The notes: a model not told the origin generated them from the sequence alone. Shown: positions 12,601 through 26,200, counted from the stretch's first letter. The stretch is DNA of 64,000 bases from Zygnema circumcarinatum (GCA_037447605.1 CM074806.1:1797452-1861451); one strand, 5' to 3'. Program-made: numbers and translations.

Positions 12601-15600
12601 CAAGTGCTCTTTAAACATGAAATACCTACCCTTTCACGGTCCGATGCACGCGGTCTTTGTCACTCTCAGTACCAGCTTTCCTTGGCATCCATGGACTTGC
12701 AGCTCGGACAATGGCTGGGGCAGCACCCCCACCTTCACCCTGCAAATAATACCCGGCGGAAAGTTCCATAACGTGTCCACAACGCTGGGAAAGGTTTGCT
12801 AAAGCTTTCCCAGCAAGGGAAAACTTGTACATCTCAGAAATGCTCACAAATCCGCACCTTCAACAAAACAATAAGGCAAACGCTCATAACCCCATCTACT
12901 ACAACAATATGCTTGTCTAGCGCATATTTGACATTGTTAATTTGCAATATGGGCAAGCTCCTAGGTTCTATGGCAGAGACACACCCCCGAAGACACGGCT
13001 GCTTGCTGGGGCTGCTGCTGCTGATTCGATCTGCCCTGAGAATCTGATCGTTGTGCTTTTTGCTCAGGCCTTCTGGGGCCATCCCTGTTGTTCTGAGCCG
13101 CCTGCACCTGTGGTGCATTCTCTGCTGGTCGAGCCCGCCAGTCCTTCTTTGGGTCCTCAACAGGGCGCGAAACTCCTTCATTTGCAGGGACCTGCAATGC
13201 CGAGCAGAAGGCTTTAATAGCTCTCCACAGACGTAAGGAGGCTTATCAAAGGCATAGAAGAACAATAGACCTGTTTGACCATATCTAGTTTCTGCCCTTA
13301 CCGGAGGCAACGGCCGACGCTGCTGCCAGTTAGCCTCTGGTCCTGAACTTTCTCCAACACCCAATATCTCCTCATTTGCTTCAGTTACTTCTGGTGGTGC
13401 TACCTGGCTTGCCTGCAAGCAAGAAACTTCATAATTAGCATCGGGACATGTGATAAAATCCCTTCCAGAAGTCGATGGACTGAAAGTTCAACATGCTTGG
13501 GTAGCGCAAATGACCCCGAACAAGCAGGATGGACAACTCACTGATGATAAGCTAAGGACAAGGGATAAACTCCTAGAAACTTCCACCTCAAAAATAGAGA
13601 GCAAGTCGAACCTCCACAGAAAAAGACAAATCTTCTTCCAAGTCGCGCAATCAAGCACCCTTCACAAAACCCATAAGTTGGATCTCTGTCGACAGCTGTT
13701 CAAACGACTGAATGCACATAGAAACCAAGCAGGTGAAACTTACCTACGACTTGCACGTTTTCATCCTCTGAAGATATACACAACCAAACAATTACTGACA
13801 ACAGCATAATGTGTTGGCTATGCTAACACGTAACATGAGATGGAAACTCATACACGCGAATGTAAGACCTAAATAGGAGAACTAAATGTAATCCGTCTGG
13901 GTTAGTAATTGTCTTCACTCGCTCGTGAGTTTAAATACATAAGAGGCCATTTCTATGTTGAAACCGCGAACAGTAAAATCCTCATCCAAAGTAGTTTGCT
14001 TCAGTACTTAATACTAACTTCAGAACTGGTCCATAGGTAGAGCTGGAAGTTAGTTAAACGTAAGAAACGGAGGATCCCCAGAGTCGAAAGCAAAACACCA
14101 AAAAGTTAAGAAGCCATGATAGCACAAAGTCATAAATCGTATCTTTGTCGTAAAGTAACCTCTTAATTTGATGAAAATAAGGAAGTAGCCTCGAACTTCA
14201 GATGGAGTCCTCTTCACAAGTGTGATAAGGACGCTCATGAACACTTCTGATTACCAAAACCAGTGGAAAAATCAAAGGCGGATTCGTGATTTTCAGAAGC
14301 AGTGTTAGGACACACTCAGGGTTGGAAGGCGCTGACTCAGCAGAAAAGTAAGTCGCATATGGAAGGAAAAGGTGTAAGTTAAGTTTCAGCTGGCAGAATT
14401 CTGCAAAACTAGAATCTGTTTACGAGCATTTCTTACAGGACAGACCATTTCAAACACAGGTTACTTGCAGTGTTGGCCAGTCTCAATCTACACCAACGTG
14501 ACAAAGACGCATTTTAGTGTGAACACAGTTCACAAGATAGCAAAAGCTATAAAGACTTCCTTTATAGAGAACTATAAAAGAAGAGGCGTGTCAGACATCG
14601 TTCTAAACTTACGTACAAGAGTGCGGGTAGCGTCTCAACCATTTACCAATTTTGCCTCTCAATCGTAACTATCAACTTATCAATTAAAACTCGCCACCAG
14701 TCATGACGCGACCACACAAAAAAAATTGCTTTGATTGGTCGTCGGTGCCTTGCACTCAGGTGGGAGTGAACAAAGTAGTGCCAGGCGGCGATCACTTGGC
14801 AAGAATCAAGCTCCAGGAGGTGTGTTGGACTCAATCAATACCGTTGGCCTACGTGGAGCCACTAGGCACCTCGTACACACTACGACAGACGAGGTTGGTT
14901 CAATGGAGAGCGCGGAACCCAGAAAAATGGTCGAACTCGGCCAAATAGTTAGTAATGGAGAGAGCGCCATAGAGAAAACCTATGGGCCTTTTTTAACTGC
15001 CGCTGTGTATGCAAATAATTCGCAGCCACTTCCAACTACAATATGAAAGCTAGCCAGCCCATTCCCTTCGTTGTCATGAAATGACTTTGAACCTAAACAT
15101 ACAGAATAAACTCGCAACCTTTCAGATTCTGCCAACGCTTACTTTCCAGTGTCATATTCTAAAGTGTCCTTCGCACAGCTGCATTCTCCTTCGCCGGCAA
15201 CGCTTTAGTCAATGATGCATAAAAGGTGAAAGTCCAGTCAGCCATCTCCTTGAACCTTGGCGAGTTAAACACTTGAAATAATCCCTTGCTTTCTGGTCAA
15301 TCACTAAGCCGTACATAAAAACTTCGAGTTTCGCCAACTCAATCTTTGGTACAACCAGGCGACTTGATTGTAACGAGCCCAATTTGGCAAAAAGGTACTT
15401 CGGAAACTAAAAGAGAGCCTGCTCGATCAAAGGGGTGACAACCTCCTAACCAGTCTCTCCCTCGCAACAACAACAGTATGCAATGACTGAGGAACTTCAC
15501 CTGCTGTAGGGCCAGCAACTCTTCTCTCGTGTAGCGAATGCGCGGCCCAGCTTTACGCTGCAATCATCCTCCAACCAAGAAATACGTCATACATCTACAT

Positions 15601-16242
15601 GCGCACCATATTTCTGCCAATTGAAAACTATACTCTAAGCAAATGGATAGGCCTCTTGAAATAAGAAGTGTCATGGCTTAACTAATTTAATGGGTTGACA
15701 AACCCTACCTCAGCACGGGCTCCATCTTCAGTCCCCCGTCCAAAGCCAGCGCCCGGTCGCAAGGAAAATGCAGGTCTTCCACCACCAGGCCGCAAAGACA
15801 GAGAGCCTCCGGGTCGAAGGCTCACAGAAGCAGAGGCTATGGACGTAGTTGAGGCTGCAACATCTGCAAAGACCAAAATTACGATAGTTTTTTCAGCGCT
15901 ACAAAGGACAGCTCAAGCAGCTGAACGCCAAAGACACCATAAGACAGCAAGAGTGCTTCCATTGATCCCCTTCGCTTTGCAGCCGACTCCCAGGCATGCT
16001 ATATGCTTCAACCGTTGCTTAAGCGTCAGTACACCCATTAGACGCCTCCTAAACTATCCCAAAACACATACAGCTGTGAAATTCTGGCCCCTCCTTCTAC
16101 ACAGCCTTAGGCTTCGTGTCCTATAAAAAGCGAGCCTGCAAAAGACGGTTGGCGAGCAAGTATGACCAGAAGAGGCGAGCGTCGAGGAGGAGTCGGGAAA
16201 AGCCGCGGGCGCGGAAAGGGGAGCGCTCTCCGTGGCGGCCAT
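9611..16242 (-). CDS. eIFiso4G: Eukaryotic translation initiation factor eIF(iso)4G-type scaffold
   Basis: Scaffold of the cap-binding complex that recruits mRNA to the ribosome. Ten exons with closing phases: 16242-16167, 15863-15709, 15557-15501, 13412-13302, 13191-12985, 12739-12630, 12172-12085, 11686-11447, 11251-11129, 10987-9611; 847 aa, close to the isoform class (about 750-800) and much shorter than eIF4G. Canonical eIF4E-binding motif YTREELL at residues 86-92. MIF4G domain about 205-450 ([60 protein letters not shown]). A Gly/Pro/Ala-rich linker follows, then an MA3-like domain about 675-800 and an acidic C-terminus. The 1.4-kb last exon is intronless. The first exon is the weakest call: its donor is G|GTCATA, chosen because it gives the phase required by exon 2. 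Divergent from the PABPN gene. Confidence 0.93.
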
Positions 16243-16683
16243 GGAGGGTCGGCCGCAGCCGCAGCCTCAGCCTTTAGGGTTCCGCGCGGCGCTACTCCGC
16301 CACTCTCTCTCTAAACCCGCCCGCGCCCTCCCCTGCAGGGCAGCGTCCCCTCCACCGTTCCGTGTGCCAGTTCGCTGGTCCGTGCAACTGGATAACGCGC
16401 ACATAACGCGCAAGCGACCGTAATATATTACGGTTCCAGTTCAACAAATATCCTAGCGGTTATGTAACGGCGACGGGACTGGAACAGCGACGGAGATTTT
16501 CCTGGGGCCAAACAGTTGAGAGTCTAACTAGAACTGAGACAAGCGAACATGGAACCGCGGACGGCCTGCTCCCTTCCGCAGGCCTGCCTTCGCCGACGAA
16601 GGGACTGCTCTGAGGGCGAAGTCGCCCTGCGGTGCGCCACGTGGCAGGCGGCCGGTGCAAGGGCGGGGAGAAGGGAGGCGGCC
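16243..16683. promoter_or_regulatory. Divergent promoter of eIF(iso)4G and PABPN, with telo-box and G-box
   Basis: 441 bp between start codons of two mRNA-metabolism genes. A telo-box-type TTAGGGTT lies at 16274-16281, 32 bp from the eIF(iso)4G ATG. A G-box CACGTGGC lies at 16638-16645, about 40 bp before the PABPN ATG. Telo-boxes are a known feature of plant promoters for translation-machinery genes. Co-regulation is inferred only from arrangement. Confidence 0.6.
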
Positions 16684-18539
16684 ATGGATGAGGAGCACGA
16701 GGTGTACGGGGGGGAGATACCGGAGGAAGCAGAGGCGGATGCGGACGCAGAGGGCGACATGGACGCCCATGGGGAGGACGGAGCAGGGAAGGGGGAGGGC
16801 GGGCCCGGCGACGATTTGGCCTCCAAGGTGCGCTGAGAGAGCTTCGAGCTTGACTGCAATTCAACAGGGAACTGTCCACAGGGGCGACTGAGGCACCTGC
16901 ACTGCACAAGAATGATTTTTGTTCCAGAGTATCCTGCTTATTCGCTTCAAGGGTGCGCGACTGTGCAGGAGCTTGAAGAGATGAAGAAGCGGCTAAAAGA
17001 GATGGAGGAGGAGGCTGCTGCCTTACGCGACATGCAGGCGCGTGTTGAAAGGGAGATGGGTGCGACAGGTATGGTGTCGTGTAACTCCTCACCGGGTTTC
17101 CAGCCTGCATGCAATTTCTGGGCGGGGGATCTCACTGGGCGCTGTACTGCTGTCTGCAGATCCTGCATCGGCCTCAGCACAAGCGAATAGAGAAGAAGCG
17201 GATGCGCGGTCTGTTTTTGTTGGCAATGTGTGTGCGGAAATCCACTCCCATTTGGCCTTGCAACTTGTACCTTACTAAAAAAAAAACAGCTAAATAAATG
17301 ATTCCTCTCTCAATTCTAGCCACCAAAAGAGGTTTCATGTGTGGACGGAAACACTTGACTTTTCTGGGGGGGGTTTGGTGGGAGAGAGTGATCTTAAATT
17401 GAACATTCTCGGAGGGTTTCACAGGTAGATTATGCATGCACGCCAGAGGAGGTGCAGCAGCATTTCCAATCCTGCGGGACGGTGAATCGTGTGACAATTC
17501 TCACTGACAAGTTTGGCCACCCCAAAGGGTAAGCTGCTTGAATGAACCAATTCTGTTCGCAACCAGGATTCACCGATTTGAATTATCGAAACCAGGAAGT
17601 CATTGCATTACATCACACCAAACCGGAGTTACCTTTGCGCCTTCAAACAAGTCATTACTGTACCAAGTCAAGTCTAGCTGCGCATGCCTGAAGTATCTGG
17701 CACTTGTTGATGGCACCTGTGAACGGCAGTGATGGAGATGACACAACCTGAGAGCCAGTTAGTAGTGCCAATCCGGTATTCGGGTGTATACTAAACCCTT
17801 TCTGCAACTTGTAAGAAACTATTCAACTTGAGCACCCCTCAGAGCTGTTCCATGGGCGTATTGGAGGCAGGTTTGCATATGTGGAGTTTTTGGAGCTGGA
17901 GGCTGTGCAAAATGCAGTGCTTCTTTCTGACTCCGAACTTCACGGGCGTCCTATTAAGGTTCGGTAGCTCTACCTTACGTTATTACTGGAGAGGATAGTC
18001 TTCTTGAGCTGGCGAGGAATTGTTCTGATTCCCTTTTTAGAGTTTCTAGGATAAGCAGTCAAGAAGGCACATCATAGCACATCATTTATGGAGCTAACAG
18101 CATTGAAAGCGTTCACAGGTTGGTGCGAAGCGGACCAATGTACCTGGCCTGAAACAGTACCGCACAAGGCGTTTCAGTCCTTACGGCTATCGGCCGCGCC
18201 GGCCATACTTTGCCAGCTATGGGTGTGTATCGAAGCTTTGACTTTTTGCTTGTAGGAGCTTAAAAAAATTAGCAGGGCTTATGGTAGAGTGTCATGCATT
18301 TCAGCTGGTTGGGATGATCATGAAATTTCACTATGTAAATGACAGAGGTCCTGTTTTGGTGTTTAGAAATCATTAGAAATGATCGGAAAGCAGATGATAT
18401 TTGTAAAGCGGGATGTTTTGTAGATTACAGGAGGATCATCTGCGAACTCATCTCTGCCTTTCTCTTGTCCGTGTGTTTTATGCTATGCAGGAGAAGTCCA
18501 CGCTTTCGGAGGCCGGTTCGGTACAGACCTTACTTTTGA
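16684..18539 (+). CDS. PABN: Nuclear polyadenylate-binding protein (PABPN1/PABP2 type)
   Basis: Binds growing poly(A) tails in the nucleus and stimulates poly(A) polymerase. Seven exons: 16684-16827, 16969-17068, 17160-17227, 17425-17528, 17871-17958, 18119-18222, 18491-18539; phases close to a 218-aa protein, typical for plant PABN. Order: acidic Gly/Asp/Glu N-terminus (1-48); short coiled coil (about 49-81, [20 protein letters not shown]); one RRM (about 98-176) with RNP2 SVFVGNVDYA and RNP1 KGFAYVEF; Arg/Tyr-rich C-terminus ([10 protein letters not shown] ... [12 protein letters not shown]), the region methylated on Arg in animal PABPN1. The start at 16684 is preferred over an upstream ATG at 16549 because the acidic N-terminus begins there and the context is good. 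Convergent with the CIP111-like gene. Confidence 0.95.
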
Positions 18540-20248
18540 TCATGCGAAATAAGCATCCCAGTCTGAACTCGCGAAACGAGCATTCCAGTTAGCTGAGACT
18601 TATGCAGCTTGTAAACATTTTGCTTCAAGAGTCATCCGTTTGAAACAGCAGTCAGTGCCTCGGGCTATTCCATCCTTACGTAGTGACATATGCTGTAATC
18701 TGTAGTTTCCTGAAGTCTCTGAGGCAGGAATGTCAAGAGACGGCACCAGCATCACGTTCTCCGCACCCTCGTTGGCTTCTTGGGTTTGTTTACAGTCCGA
18801 GCATTCCGTAGAGTCCCTTTAGATTATCGTGCCCCCCACCTCTATTGGAGGCGATTGCAGAGCGCTGCTAACTCGTCCGCCATTTTGTTAGCGAGGCTAC
18901 CTGACTTTCTTTGTTCAAGTGAGGGGCTGGGCGGAACTGACGTCCAGCGTGGAGCTATGAGTGGCTGAGGCAGTAAGTTCGGTTGTAAGGGGTGCCTCCG
19001 TCTGCTTCTAGTGAATTGCGGAGATCTGCGCAGGATGTCATCCTGTTCTGCCTCCCAGTGATGTTCCCAAAAGTGGAATGAGTGGCCGCCTGCAGGAAAC
19101 ACAACGCCCGGGTTTTCAGAGTTTTTTAGGAAATCGACAACTGGTTTTCAATGAGTTTGGCTGTGTTGCCTCTTCAATCTTCTATATCGTCCTGTCGCAT
19201 GCATTTTGTTGTGTGCTGCTTCGAATGCACTGACAGTGCAGGCTTCAGAATGGGCAGGCGCATCCGTGACATTTGTCAAAAACTCTGGTGAGAAGGGGAT
19301 TGGTGGGTGATACTCCATGGTTGTACTCTTTATTCCATCCCTAGCCTCTTTTTGCATATCGTCCCTACTTTCCAATGAAGAGATAATAGTCGCTTGTACC
19401 TAGGCCTCCTAAGCTCATACCTTGTAATCATTCTCTATGGGTGACTTTGCCGGTTGACTTGTGTCTGCTTCACAACATATTGACCTACATTCCACCGTGA
19501 AGGCAGTAGCCAGCTTCCTTTTCATTGTTTTTGGGAGTACAATACAAGCTCCATAAAAACACGATTTCTTTGCTAACACTGCAGACACTTCACTCGCGGC
19601 GGCCAGTTGGTTGCTTGGACATACTCGGGCAAAGCCGAACGATCCTGACTTCAGATCCCTAGCCGTTGGCCTCAGGGGTTCCCTGACTTTAGGGTGTTTG
19701 GATAATATACTCCCGACATCATGGAGTTTCTACTGTATGAGAATTGGTAATCCCTGAGGAGTTAACAAGCTGACTGTGCTCGGCTGAGTGCAGAGGCGAG
19801 ATGGTCAAATTGCTGAACTCATCACACTCCAAAAGCCCCTCTTGTTGAAGTGCCTCAGACCGGACCTCCCCTACTGAACCGTTCGTAAACGTCAGCACTA
19901 AAGTGGCTGGTGCTCACACGAACATTCGTGAAAGCCGTCTCAAAATGGCGCATGCTCAACACTTCCGCAGACATGTCCTCCTGCATGTTCTCACACATTT
20001 TGCACTATAAAGTTTAGCATTATAGATCCGTAGTCTACAAGCGTTTCCAGTAACATTCTTTTTGCTTCAGTAGCATCAAGAGTAAATGCGAGAGATATGG
20101 CGAACTGAAGTGAACCTGCAGTTTGAGGTGACAGCTACAAAACTACTCAACTGTATGAATTACAACAGGTAGACCACAAACATGCATTGGGATGGGAGCA
20201 CAAAAACACACACACAAGCGAGATACTACGAGAGTGCGGGCGCTTTAC
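18540..20248. other. 3' region between convergent PABPN and CIP111-like genes
   Basis: Should contain the PABPN 3' UTR and the last exon(s) plus 3' UTR of the CIP111-like gene on the minus strand. The placed CIP111 exons stop at 20249 with a good donor (GAG|GTAAAG), so at least one more exon must lie here. I could not find one with convincing AAA C-terminal similarity. Confidence 0.45.
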
Positions 20249-23234
20249 CTCAAGAGCACTCATGGCAGCTTCGCGGCAAATGGCGGAAATGTCCGCTCCA
20301 GTGAAGCCTTCTGATCGCCGCGCCAACTCCTGTGTGTCAACATCAGCAGCACAAGGTGTTTTTCGCAAATGGATAGCGAAGATTTGCTGTCGTGCGGCCT
20401 CCTCTGGCGGGCCCACATAGAGTAGGCGATCAAAGCGGCCTGCAGCCTCGCCTCGAGATTGTGTGACATGAGCACAGGTACGACATGAATATTTTTTCAA
20501 AAAGTGATTCGTATATCTCTTCATCGGCAAAAGATAGGCTTAAAGATATGAGCTGAGCTAGATTCGACTGACCCAAAATTAAGAACCAATTTTTAGATTC
20601 GTGCACACGTACGGCTGGACACAGACTCGGGTATGTCAGACGTGTTTGTGGGCATACGAGATTTGCCAAATAACGACATGATAGCAATGGAAAATGTGCT
20701 CGTAACTACGGAGGAGCGGCTGGAAATGGGCATGGCCTCCATAGCCACTCTGCATGGGCGGCTAAAGCATCCAAGCAGCTACTAAGAAAGTGCTTTACAG
20801 GCATCCCACATTCAATCAAGCTGCTGAACTGAACGTCTCCCTTGAATTCACAGGCTCCGTAATGACAACAAACGGCGAGAAGACCACCAGACGGATTAGA
20901 ATGAAAGCAAAACAGTGGCATGGAAAAGCATCGTTTGGCAAAGCAGCACTGCACCTGGTCGCAGCAGAGCGGAGTCAATGAGATCAGGGCGATTTGTGGC
21001 GGCAAGAACTGATACCCCGGCCAAGGGACTTATACCTGCAAACGCAGCCCCTCCACCATCTCAGCTATGGTGTATTAACCAGCCAAATCTGCACTCCTTC
21101 AGTCCTTCCTTCTGTTCAATCAAGGACCTCTTGTCCCCCCCCTTCCTCCCCGCTTTTCCAACAGTTTTGAAGTTAGGGCCAACATCCAAAAATGGGGTGA
21201 CATCCAAAATTACTTGTTGGTCGAACCAATGGCGATCGTACATCGAATTAAATAGGTCAGCAATCGTACTGTCAGAGTCGGGTGCCACAGTTGTCAATGA
21301 TGCACTTCATTTCAAGCCAAATGCTCTCAGGCTGCAAGCGGCAAAACCGGAATTCCTGTGGGGATGGTCTGTGTTGTAGGTTCCGGCACAGTATTCCTAG
21401 TCGCCTGCTTTTAAAGAAACATCCTTCAAACAAGGTGTACCAGACGTAAAGGACTATCTGATTAATCAAATAAGCTTTTGATATTCTATCTGTTCGTCAA
21501 AGAAATCCTGAAGTAAGGTCCCCGAGCAGTTTGCAATGAATCCTAGAAAATCGGCTGCATGAAGTGGGCTCGTCCATGCATATATACGCACGTGAATCCG
21601 TTTGTGCCGATTGAGTCGATTCAACAATGCGCCACTCTCACAGACTGATAGACAATTCTGTTTCGCAATGACCATGGCCTACTTCTCGCTACCGCCGGAT
21701 CACGTGAGCGTCCAATCTATCTCCGCACATCATTCACAAATATAAATCTCTCCCTCACCAACTTCTCATGAGACCCCATAACTGCCACAGATTGAATACC
21801 TTCCTTGAGATGGAAAACTTCCATGACAAAGAATCGACTTCAGATCTTGTCTTTCTACTTGCCAGTGAAGGGAGGAATAGGGGTTGGAGCATGCCGGAAG
21901 CTCACCGTCCATCTCTACCAGCAGCTGGCTGATGACGCGGTCTCCAACGGACGCACCTTCCTCTCCTTGTCCGAGCTCCCTTGAAGCAGTTAAACCATCA
22001 ATCTCGTCGAAGAAGATGACGGATGGAGCAGAGGCCCTGGCACGAGCGAAAAGGGTCTGGACGGCTTTTTCTGATTCTCCGACCCATTTGCTCAGAAGTT
22101 CAGGCCCCTGCAAAGCAGCCCTCCCTCCGCAGGCAGGCATCATGACAGAGCTGAAGAGCGAAAGATCTCTTTGCCGGAAAGTCACAACATGTGATGCTTA
22201 AAAAGTTTCAGTCAGATTAGGCACTATCTCCCACGCTGCTTGAAGAAGAAAATTGTCCAGGCATGGAAAGTAAGAAGTCATAGCGCCGTTACAGCTATGA
22301 GAATACCAGCTTCATTCAGGCGTATCGTTAGTGGAGAATCTCAACTATGGCCTCCTACTTTGTTCACAACGCATGTTGAAAATAGTCATCGGAACATATC
22401 CAAGCACTCATTGAATCGTCTGAGACTTTCCTGGATGACTGACCAGGGCAGTATGGCTCGGTTCCATTCTCTCAGATGAATTGGGCTATTACTAGGCAAG
22501 TCGGCCATCCTGAGCAGTATGTTTGTATGTGGATGCGGCATTTTGCACTAGTGCGAAATCAAACAAAAGGGTCTTTCTGTTCAACATTGTTTGATTAAAA
22601 ACACGAACAATTATAACTTAACATGCTCTTGTTCGATTAGCACTCACAAGGCAAGCATGTAACTCGCAAACAGGCATATTCATGTGAATCACTGTGAAGT
22701 GCACTGCACCTTCCGATACTTCAGAAAAAAAAAAAAAGACTCCATAGTTCACCTTCATAGTTCAGCAAAACTTGCGAGGAAAGCATACCTTGACTGGAAG
22801 GAAGTTAAGGCCACCTTCAGTAGCCACCGCCCTGCCACCCACAGCCCCTTCATGGGATTCGCAAACTGCACAACCGTAGGGGCACAGGAAGGACCCAAGG
22901 GACAACCAGCAGGGCGGCAAGAAGCAGAAGAAGTGTCCAATTGAAAAACACGCGTTAAAAGAAAGGGTGCAGAAGGGGGGCTCGAGGACTAGGACAAACA
23001 CACACACGCAGACACAGCCACAAGCCCGCAAAGCAAGCTGACTCTTGGAGCGTTATTGAAATTGGATTGACTTCCGCTTGCCTTATGCGCCTAGATGGTT
23101 TAAACATCGACATTGAATATTCAAACGATTTGCATCATGTGTGATTGGCATTATTCCTGTTGATTGTTCCAAAGTTCGGCTTTGAAATAAAAGCTTATCC
23201 GTAAAACTAAATCCGTTTGGCTATTGTATTTGAA

Positions 23235-23265
<31 letters not shown>

Positions 23266-26200
23266 GCCGGCTCAGCTACAGGAGGAAGCAAACGAAATTC
23301 CCTCTCCTCCCCCTCCCTCTTCCCCCTCCCCCCTCGCTCTCTCTCTCTCCCTCTCCCTCTCCCTCTCCCTCTCCAAATAGAACAGCAATCGATTGACCGG
23401 CCGCACCTGGCCATGAGCGTCTTGCTGCAGCCGGGCGGGCCGTACAGCAGCACTCCCCTTGGGGGGGCCGCGCCCACCCTCGCCAGCGCCGCCGCGTGCC
23501 TCTGCGGCCACTCCACCGCCTCCTGAAGCCTCTGCACCGCCGGCAGGGGGGTGGGAGAGATGATGGTGCTGGTGGGAGATGTGCGTGGGAGATGTGTGTG
23601 GGAGATGTTGGTGGGAGATGTTGGTGGGAGATGTGTGTGGGAGATGTTGGTGGGAGATGTGTGTGGGAGATGTTGGTGGGAGATGTTGGTGGGAGATGTG
23701 TGTGGGAGATGTTGGTGGGAGATGTGTGTGGGAGATGTTGGTGGGAGATGTTGGTGGGAGATGTGTGTGGGAGATGTTGGTGGGAGATTTTGGTGGGAGA
23801 TGTGTGTGGGAGATGTTGGTGGGAGATGTTGGTGGGAGATGGTGATGGGAGATGTGTGTGGGAGGAAATAACAATTGTTTGAAAGGCGAGATAGTTGCCG
23901 CTATGCATCGAAGTACATAGGCTTCAGTATCGCACGCTACAGCAGTTATTCGAAATGATGGTTACACGTCCTGACGAGGGTCTATGACGACCAATCAACG
24001 CAAAATGAGTTGTGTGATCCACTTAACCGGATTTGAGTGGCTGCTGGCGGACAAGGTGAATATCAAGAGTCTGTTTTGCTTCACTAATGAAAGTGTCGTA
24101 CTCCTAATGGGCACTTTTAGATGAGTTAGAGACACTGCGTTTCCTGTGTAAAAAGGTTAAAAACATGTAATTTCCAGGTCCAACTAGCACTACGATAGCT
24201 TTAAAAGGTCCAATTTTCAGTCACTCATATTTAGCAGAGAGGCGGCCTGTGGTTAGGCCATTATTGCTGGACGACTCACCTGCTTGATGTCCTCGTTGCC
24301 GCCAATGTCGCTCCAAAGAACGCGCGGGACTTCTACCAAGACCTGCTCAAACAAAAAAACCACTCTCCAGTCAACGGAAAGACCCACCCAACTTTCTTGA
24401 ACATGACAATGCTCATTCGCAGCATAGGTAGTGAGGCCGAGCTCACCTCGCGCAAAGCACTTGGCCGGACACGTCTCCTTGCAACTTCAAAATCTTCCAT
24501 CCCCACTCGTGGTATCTGCTGCACCTTTTCTGACTTTTGCTGCCCAACTCCGAGTGATTCGTCAGATAATCCATTTTCTTCGGGTTCGACAGTCCTTGCG
24601 TTTATTCCCAGCCCTTCCGCGTCAGAAAGCTTCCCCCCCATCACCTCTGCATTCATTCCGGCCCCTTCATTCTCGCCAATATGCCGACCTTTCACGAATC
24701 GCCGAAGTGCTGCCATGGCTGCTTCGGAGCAGAGAGCCGCAAGGTCAGCTCCCACAAAGCCATGAGCATCCGCCGCGAGCCCTGCGACCTCCCTTTCTGA
24801 AAGCGAGTGATGCATTTTGGCAAGAATTGCTCTCAGGATTTCGCGACGATCGGATGGAGTAGGGACGCCTGCAGAAAAAGCCTTCGAACGGCGTCAAGTG
24901 AAGGAGACTGACAAGGACTTGAGGCACGCTTGCACCACCATATACCTCAGCAGAACATACATACATACCTACATACATACATACACGAATATCTTCCGAC
25001 TCCAAATGCAGTGGTGCTGCATTGCAGGCAGTTGGGGAAACTCTCACCAACCTCCAGTTCGCGGTCGAAGCGACCAGGGCGACGCAGGGCGGGGTCGATT
25101 GCCTCAAGGCGGTTGGTGGCGGCCACCACCACGACCCCCTCCATGGCCCTCCCCCCGTCAAGCAGAGTAAGGAGGGCTGCCACCATGCGCTGGGTGAGCT
25201 CCTCGGAGTCCGCTCTCGAGCCGGCCATGGCGTCCAGCTCGTCTATGAACACCTGCACGAGGACCGCTTTTCACGCTCAGAATGGTCATTCTAAGCAGCC
25301 CAGACTTGGGGACAACGAGCAAAAACGAAGGAGTGGTATCGTATTGATACAGTAAAGTCACACTCTTCAGAGTTTGAAGGGGATGAAATGGAAGATAGAC
25401 AGACACACCATGTTGCCCGTGTAATGTGTCAGGCAAACTATATTGCACTCTGATTGATATTGGGCTAGGGGAAAGAGCTGCATCTGTGCCTTCTGACACG
25501 GAATGATAAGCATTGCAGAACCAAAGTGACCAAAGCCCAGAAATAACACGAAGTAGATACAAAGGTACGAACAGAGTAGTTATAAGGCAGCACCGACCAC
25601 GGAAGGGGCAGCCTTTTCCGCAGCTTCAAAGACGTCCCGTAGTGCTCTCTCACTCTCCCCAAAGTACTGAGAAAACACTTCCGCCCCATTCAAAACGAGC
25701 AGCGCAGCACCGGACTCGGCAGCCACTGCCCTCGCCAGAGAGGTCTTCCCCGTGCCCGGCGGGCCATGCAGGAGGACGCCCCGGGGAGGTCGCACACCGT
25801 ACCTGCGGGAAACAGGCCATGGCTCTCTCTCCCCTCAGGATATTGCCTACGCTAATGCGTCTAATGTGTACAGGGTCTAATGTGTATTGGGTCAGGGGGT
25901 GTCCTACCATGGTCAGCATCCATCCATCCAGCATTCACAGAGGCCAACATAGGACTAAGCAGCTGCTTGTGAAGGTCACAAAATCATGCTGGCCGTGGAA
26001 AACTGCATCATAACTAAAGGCAAGCATCAGGGTGAGGGCCCTGTGGGGACTCTCGGGATACCTATTTCTGTCTATCTGCCAGCACCCTTACCTGTGGCAT
26101 GCTGTATGAAACAGAAACATGTCAACAACACAGAAGATTCTCACCCTTGGGTATAAGAAAGGAGCGGAGGCTTCTAGCTAGAATGCTCACAAAAGGGCAC

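Noticed and set aside
23562-23866. CRISPR-like regular array
   Set aside because: There are no unique spacers between repeats; units are directly adjacent 13-mers, and the context is a eukaryotic intron.
23272-23908. Long minus-strand ORFs rich in His-Ile-Ser-His-Gln-His-Leu-Pro repeats, and their plus-strand Trp/Gly-rich counterparts
   Set aside because: They are translations of the 13-bp minisatellite, which is open in all frames; the real coding part is only exon 23531-23407.
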